NCBI GenBank assembly: GCA_022457155.1
Contig: JAJGOT010000356.1
Location: forward strand, 186,001 to 250,000
Length of the DNA stretch: 64,000 nt
Source of the DNA: Cladopsammia gracilis
Lineage: Eukaryota; Cnidaria; Anthozoa; Scleractinia; Dendrophylliidae
Direction: 5' to 3'
In this document: positions 58,856 through 64,000 of the stretch, piece after piece
Layout of the letters: the number at the start of each line of letters is the position of its first letter
Numbering within the stretch: position 1 is the stretch's first letter
The notes under the pieces: model-generated
The model's input: the letters and a program-made list of their open reading frames with translations, nothing else
The model's database searches: none
What the model was told of the DNA's origin: nothing
Position numbers and translations under genes: made by a program

Positions 58856-59071
58856 ATGGACATGTCGTTGTTTGGAATAGTGGCCATTTTCCTGTTTGCC
58901 GTTCTGTCTGCGTTGTTATGGTCGTACGGATTACAGATTTTCACAAAATGCGTGAAATTGATCGTGGTTGGAATCTTTAAAGTCATCGTTCTTATTTTGT
59001 TTGGAAAGAACAAGAAAATCGAGGAACAAAAGACAGCTGAAGCGGACAAAAACAAAGAAAAGACAAGATAA
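58856..59071 (+). CDS. Small two-segment membrane protein with charged tail
   Basis: Intronless, 71 residues. Hydrophobic stretches are LFGIVAIFLFAVLSALLWSY and VKLIVVGIFKVIVLILF. The tail is charged (KIEEQKTAEADKNKEK). Size and plan match the genes at 53692 and 61050, but sequence similarity is weak. It could be a short member of the same group or a chance resemblance. Confidence 0.45.
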   Translation: MDMSLFGIVAIFLFAVLSALLWSYGLQIFTKCVKLIVVGIFKVIVLILFGKNKKIEEQKTAEADKNKEKTR

Positions 59072-60944
59072 GGAAGGAAGACAACCCTTGAATTTGCCGC
59101 AGAAAGCCAGCCGAGGATTGTAAAGGAAATTAACTCTAAAATCGGTGAAAATAACTCTAAGAATCGGTGCTGTGTGCTTTAGGATTAGATTCAGAAAATG
59201 ACGTAAATGACTCGCTATTATTCGGTATGCAAGAACTGCAACATTTTTTTTATTAGACTGATTCTCGCCTCTCTTTAGCATTTCATTTAAAATTTTAAAA
59301 ATTTCAATTTTTTTTTTAATTGAAATTTACGAATGAAATATGAAGGCCTTAGAAGTTATTCCATGTTCACTTTTTAAGTGTTTATTTTGGGGTGTGGCTC
59401 ATACAGGTAGTTTTAATTTAGACATAATTGTTATGTTGATAAATTATTACCATAATCCTTGTGTTATAAACCTTACTAGCTTCGTTAATATCAAGAAAAT
59501 TATTTCGAAACTTTCGTTTAACTCTTTGTATTGTCTTTGGTGGTAGGCGGAAATTCTCATAGAAAACTAGTTTATCCGTTTTATTCATGCTTCGAATTGC
59601 TGTTATCATTTATCGTTGAAATGTCATAAAAGGACTTTAGAGGCAGCGTTAATAACAGGTACTACTGGGAATTTTGTATGTTTTATCTCGGCAAAATAAA
59701 AACTTCATAACGAAACAAAATCTCTTGTGAATAGTCTGTCTGTTCCTTCAATTTTCTCATATGATTGATCGTCTAGTGCACGAGTGAATTTGTTTTCGTG
59801 TGCACTTGCTCCATTATCTCTCGCCCAGTCATACTTAAAAATGCATCGGTGACACAGGACAAACTATTTTACTACGTACTTTTCTATAGAAATGAAAACG
59901 GAGGCTGTTTTTTTTTTAAACGAAGGCTGTTGACAACGCATAAGTACATACAATATACAATAAGCAAGGAGAATTTCTATGAATATTGATTTTGGAACAC
60001 CTTCAGTGTTGTAATAACGTTGCGGTAATTTTTAGCGGGCAATTTTCCTTTTCCCACAATGATCAACATGTAGTTTCTCTTTACAATATCAATTCATTGA
60101 CAAGGAGGCAGGTAATGAGAGAATATATGGAATAATCAGCTAGTCTTGATGAACTACGGCAGCTTAAAGCCAAAAAAACATTGGTAAGCCCGGGGTGGGG
60201 GGGTGGTGGGTCCACATAGGGTCTTCTTTGAAATAGTGTTGGTCTGAAATTTTAAAACTTTGCTCCGGGTCTGTTTTTGGTTTGCCCTGTCGTTTAAAAT
60301 TAATGTAGATTTTTTTGCCATATTGGCTAGATTAAAGTGAAAATTGAAAGCGTCAATTCCGACATTGGCAGGTAAATCACGTAAATGTGCCTGAAAACAG
60401 GTTACGGTATGCATATTCCCGCCAAATGTTTTAAGGAATACCCCCTTAGGGTTGCACCCTTCTTTTAGCATTTTGACAACTTGCCTATCTCGTAAAAATT
60501 ATTTACCTTCACCCCTGCTCAAATTAAGGCAATAACTCAATTCCAATTCACGACAGTGACAGTAAAATATTAATCAGCACGCTTTCAATATCTATTAGCA
60601 TGGTTATTAAACATCTTATAAAAAGAACAAGTTTGGAATCGACGCGGGAGATAAACAAACACCTTAACAAAATATTTCCACCGTCTTGCTATTTCAACTT
60701 CATAATGTGATTTTTTTCAAGTCGTCACCTACAATTTCTCTCCAAACTCGCTTCGCTTAAAATGCTTATAAGTGTAATCGTCCATTTAATAAAACTGGAG
60801 CAACTCCAAATCCTCTGTTGTTTATTCTTGTTTGGCTTCTTGCATAATTAACAAGCGTCAAAAAAGTGCTGGTGGTCTTTTGTTCAACGAGTGAAAAACT
60901 GTCATATCTTGATCAACTGGAGGCCGGCCCCTTTTTGATATATT
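59072..60944. other. Spacer between membrane-protein genes
   Basis: No supported gene. Several minus and plus frames under 110 codons lack motifs. Confidence 0.4.
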
Positions 60945-60980
60945 ATGATGTTTTTTAGCGAACTGTCCATTTCTGCATCA

Positions 60981-60988
60981 TATATACA
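60981..60988 (+). promoter_or_regulatory. TATA box of the KEKE-tailed gene
   Basis: TATATACA 62 bp upstream of the ATG at 61050. The earlier in-frame ATG at 60945 lies before the box, so the shorter protein is preferred. Confidence 0.5.
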
Positions 60989-61049
60989 CAGTGACAAACA
61001 AGCTTCCTTCGTTTACGGCCATCTTCTTTGGACGGCAAAAGCGGCGACT

Positions 61050-61700
61050 ATGGCTGGTCCTCCGGTCATCGAAGGCTCATTGAAAAACTTAATCAATTCG
61101 TTCGGTTTTAGTCTGATAGTTACCACGCTTGTGGTGAATTTCGGCAAGTTATTTATCCCGCATTTTTTCCCTTACATGGTAGCAGTTGTGATCTTCGTCG
61201 AGGCAGTGCTGTTTTCGTTGGACAAGCAAAAGGAAAAGTATGACGTATTTCAACCCGCCGGTCTCAAAGGAATGCATACTATCCAAAGCGCGGGTTCACC
61301 TTCGATATCCGTATCCGCCCCGGGTGAAGATCCAGAAGGTTCTTCCAGAAAGCGAGACAGGATCAAAGATAAACAGAAAGGAAAGAAAGATCAGAAGGGA
61401 AGGAGAGAAAGCGGCGTCCCTGGTTCACCTTCAAGACTCAGCCCCAGGCATAGCCTTAGTGTACCGCCAAGTTTGGGAATGGAAACGAGTGATGGTGCGG
61501 GTGAGAAAGTGAAAGAGAAGAGCGAAAAGGAAAGGAAGAAGGAGGAAGAGAAAGGAAAAAAGAAGGAGAAAGAAGAAGAGAAGGAAAGACAGAAAGCTGA
61601 GAAGAAGGAGGAGAAAGAAAAAACAAAGGAAGGTGATGAAGATAAAGGCGAGAAAGGCACTTGGAGAAAACGGCTTGGAAAGAAACAGAACAGCGAATAA
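61050..61700 (+). CDS. Membrane protein with KEKE-rich tail (paralogue of 53692 gene)
   Basis: Intronless, 216 residues from the ATG at 61050. Residues ~15-55 hold two hydrophobic segments (FGFSLIVTTLVVNFGKLF; FPYMVAVVIFVEAVLFSL) that align without gaps to the gene at 53692. Next is a Ser/Pro-rich linker (SPSRLSPRHSLSVPPS). The last ~70 residues are K/E alternation (KERKKEEEKGKKKEKEEEKE), like the KEKE motifs of triadin and junctin that bind calcium-store proteins. That parallel is by composition only. Confidence 0.7.
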   Translation: MAGPPVIEGSLKNLINSFGFSLIVTTLVVNFGKLFIPHFFPYMVAVVIFVEAVLFSLDKQKEKYDVFQPAGLKGMHTIQSAGSPSISVSAPGEDPEGSSRKRDRIKDKQKGKKDQKGRRESGVPGSPSRLSPRHSLSVPPSLGMETSDGAGEKVKEKSEKERKKEEEKGKKKEKEEEKERQKAEKKEEKEKTKEGDEDKGEKGTWRKRLGKKQNSE

Positions 61701-63207
61701 TTTGCGCGCAGAAAAGGAGTTCAGCTATTCTATTAACTGTGATTCTATCGCATTCAAAATGGACAGAAAATCGAGTAATAATTAAATAGAAGTTTAAAAC
61801 AGTAGACTGAAAAGCTTCAAGAAATATTATTGAACTCATAGAGAAGTGAACGAGTGAGATTTGCATCGGTTAGGTCGAAAGCGCAATCAATTAGTTTAGT
61901 ACAATTATAGTCTAATTATAGAGCGAATATGTAGCCGATTTCATGCCCAGATAAAACGTTTCACCGCCAAGATAAAAAGTAAAAAATTCAATACTCGGCT
62001 CAATAGGCTCTGTCGCTGTTTCATTTGAATGGTTACCAGGGAGACTAGAGATTTCACTCACAGACTCAAAAGCGGCTCAAAACAGAACATATTTGCACAG
62101 TAAAGTAAACATTGCTTAAGGAAAGTAAAGCTCAGTAGCTTTTGTTTCAACGGCCACAGACTCAAAACGTTGGAACCACCTTGAAAAGTACAATAAACGG
62201 CAGCGCCACAGGGAAGTATAGATTCAAATCGAAAGAATTCAAGAAAGATGTTCACCAGTTTACTGATTTGGAAAGTACGAAATCATCTAATGTTCTGTAT
62301 CGGGCTTAGAAAAAAAACAATAAAATAGACATAACAGTATTTATCACATGTAAAGCGTCGATCGTAAAAGTGAAGGTGTAAGAGTCTGATGTTAATAATT
62401 AACTAAAAACAAAATTCATAAAATACAGTATAGTTTACTAAGAAAATATATTAATGATTTTATATCGCATGGATGGAAAAATACTGTTTTTATTGGCGTC
62501 AATATAATTTGACAAATACACGTGAGAAATTAAAACAAGACAAGGCTGAAATCTGAAATAAAGAAATAACAAATTAGCTGTCTAGTCTGTAGTCTGTCAC
62601 TGTTTTATGTCCCCCCCCCCTCCCCCCCCCCCTCCCCACAGACTCAAAAGTTAGAACAAATGGTACCATGCAAAAGTACTGCCGAAGAGGTTTCATTTGA
62701 ATGGTCACACCATAGGATTTAGTGCACAGACTCAAAAGTTAGAACCACACTACAGTCTCTCCATAATTGACTCTGGGAGTGAAAGGATTAAGCTCGATTA
62801 AGCTGTCACAAAGTTCCAGTGTGGATCCCCTGTACCTCCCCTGTGGATTCCCTGTAATTCTATACCTCTAAAGGTTTTCCTTACTAATTACCCGAAAAGA
62901 AAATATTGCGAGTACTCGTCACATGATTTCGGCTATGTTGATACATTATGTAGATAACATGTAACTAAGCAACCCATCTGATACAGGTGAACTGGAACTC
63001 ATTCTGAGACGGATGGACGCGATAGAATGAAAAAGTCAATTCGTTTTAAATATTAAAATATTTGATATTTAAAAATACATGCCTGCCTCCTATAATTGTC
63101 CATTTCTTTGCATTCTTTACATTTCCCCCTTGCAATTTCGTCTGCAAAGCCACCTGCGTTTCTAAGCCGAAAGGACCTGAGCCAGAACAACTGGTCCTTA
63201 TTCTCAG
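61701..63207. repeat. Spacer with dispersed CCACAGACTCAAAAG repeats
   Basis: Units at ~61990-62240 and ~62640-62750 match the family at 18090-18400. A C10TC11-like tract lies at 62611-62636. No gene seen. Confidence 0.55.
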
Positions 63208-63565
63208 GGTGGTGACTAGAATGGATACTCAAAAATCAGGTTGGACCACCTCGGACGCCTTATGTAGACTTATATAACGGAGTAACTGGTTAGCTTTCAG
63301 TTGAGGTTGGGATTAGCAGTTTATATAGTTAAATTTAGAACTAAGCAACCCGAGAAGCTAGGTGGTACAGTGGTACGGTAGGCTATGTAAGCCTAAGCCT
63401 ACCTGAGGTCACAGGTTCAATCCTGAGTGGGGATTTTAGATTTTACTGTTTTACACTTTAAAATTTATTGAAAATAAATTCTAAGTGTCGACATTACGTT
63501 ATATAATTCTCAATAAGTGTCCGAGGTGGTCCAACCTGATTTTGGAGTATCCATTCTAGTCACGA
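63208..63565. mobile_element. MULE-like MITE with tRNA-like block, copy 2
   Basis: Direct CCTTATTCTCAG on both sides (63196-63207, 63566-63577). Arms GTGACTAGAATGGATACTC...CAGGTTGGACCACCTCGGAC. Interior as in copy 1. Confidence 0.75.
63349..63432 (+). ncRNA. tRNA-Leu/Ser-like block in MITE copy 2
   Basis: Counterpart of 57912-57995. The hairpin AGGCT-ATGTA-AGCCT and the variable-arm position are kept, with small changes elsewhere. Confidence 0.5.
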
Positions 63566-63691
63566 CCTTATTCTCAGACCTGCTTAATTTCTCACCAATC
63601 TTCTCGCGGGAGAAAACTTCTTGGAACACAGGCTTACCATCCTCTGTTTGTGTGATGTTTTTGTGCATTGTAATGGAGGTATTGGTTAATA

Positions 63692-63932
63692 GAGCAGTTT
63701 TCAATTAAGTGTCAAAAATATTGGCTAAAAAATTTTGCGCCACTTTCTCGACCAATCAGAAGTAAAACCAAAACCAATCGTGACTTGCTCGCACGCGTTT
63801 TCCCGCGCTTGGCGCCGCCGACATGTAATTGCTTCGAGCTCTGATTGGTTCATTGGATTGTTTACGACTGCTGTGATTGGTCAGAATAATTACTTTGGTT
63901 TTGGTTTTACGACACTCAATTGAAAACTGCTC
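63692..63932. mobile_element. Tc1/mariner-type MITE, TA duplication, copy 3
   Basis: TA at 63690-63691 and 63933-63934. Ends GAGCAGTTTTCAATTAAGTG and CAATTGAAAACTGCTC. Interior TTTTCCCGCGCTTGGCGCCG as in 43053-43372. Confidence 0.8.
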
Positions 63933-64000
63933 TAAAACTAGGCTCACTAAAAGCGGAATGTAAGGCTCTTAAGAGCAGTTCTCTGTAAAAATCGAGAAAA

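Noticed and set aside
60154..60471. 105-codon minus-strand frame
   Set aside because: No recognised domain, no splice or promoter context.

Overview
The window is a stretch of animal nuclear DNA. Two intron-rich genes with GT/AG introns, four intronless genes, no operons, and a very dense load of short inverted-repeat transposons, minisatellites and long G or C tracts are visible. I read it as an anthozoan cnidarian, most likely a stony coral. That is an inference from the style of the repeats and from gene similarity recalled from general knowledge; no search was run.

1-9.4 kb: a decaying endogenous Polinton/Maverick (adintovirus-like) element. From left to right it has a protein-primed family B DNA polymerase with an N-terminal SAP-like segment (minus strand, two in-frame stops, running off the left edge), a three-repeat DNA-binding protein (plus, frameshifted), an acidic-tailed possible single-strand DNA-binding protein (plus, intact), a hydrophobic protein (minus, broken), two paralogous fibre-like proteins (minus, broken, one with a lectin-like end), an intact packaging ATPase (minus), and a PPxY-motif virion-type protein (plus, broken). 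Other transposons have inserted into it. It stops abruptly at a 14-C tract. No capsid, penton, protease or integrase gene is visible.

9.4-25.1 kb: ELAC2 (long tRNase Z), 11 coding exons on the plus strand, 772 codons plus stop. All splice phases agree and the metal-binding motifs are present. Its introns hold many transposons, including a 1.55-kb element and a 0.7-kb element that share CACAGGG ends and 7-bp target duplications.

26.8-45.7 kb: a 20-exon plus-strand gene that I assemble into a 427-residue RUN-PDZ-PTB protein, a probable adaptor. One intron is packed with at least five nested or abutting palindromic elements.

45.7-64 kb: gene-poor DNA with a 1.75-kb foldback element, a Penelope-like retroelement relic, and four intronless plus-strand genes: a tropomyosin-like coiled coil, and three small proteins with N-terminal hydrophobic segments and charged low-complexity tails. 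Two of these three are clear paralogues.

RNA-type signals recur through the window. There is one structurally complete hammerhead ribozyme (56264-56308, minus) with four related or degenerate motifs. Two families of inverted-repeat element carry internal tRNA-like blocks. One tRNA-like sequence has its anticodon-arm region amplified into a 21-bp tandem array.
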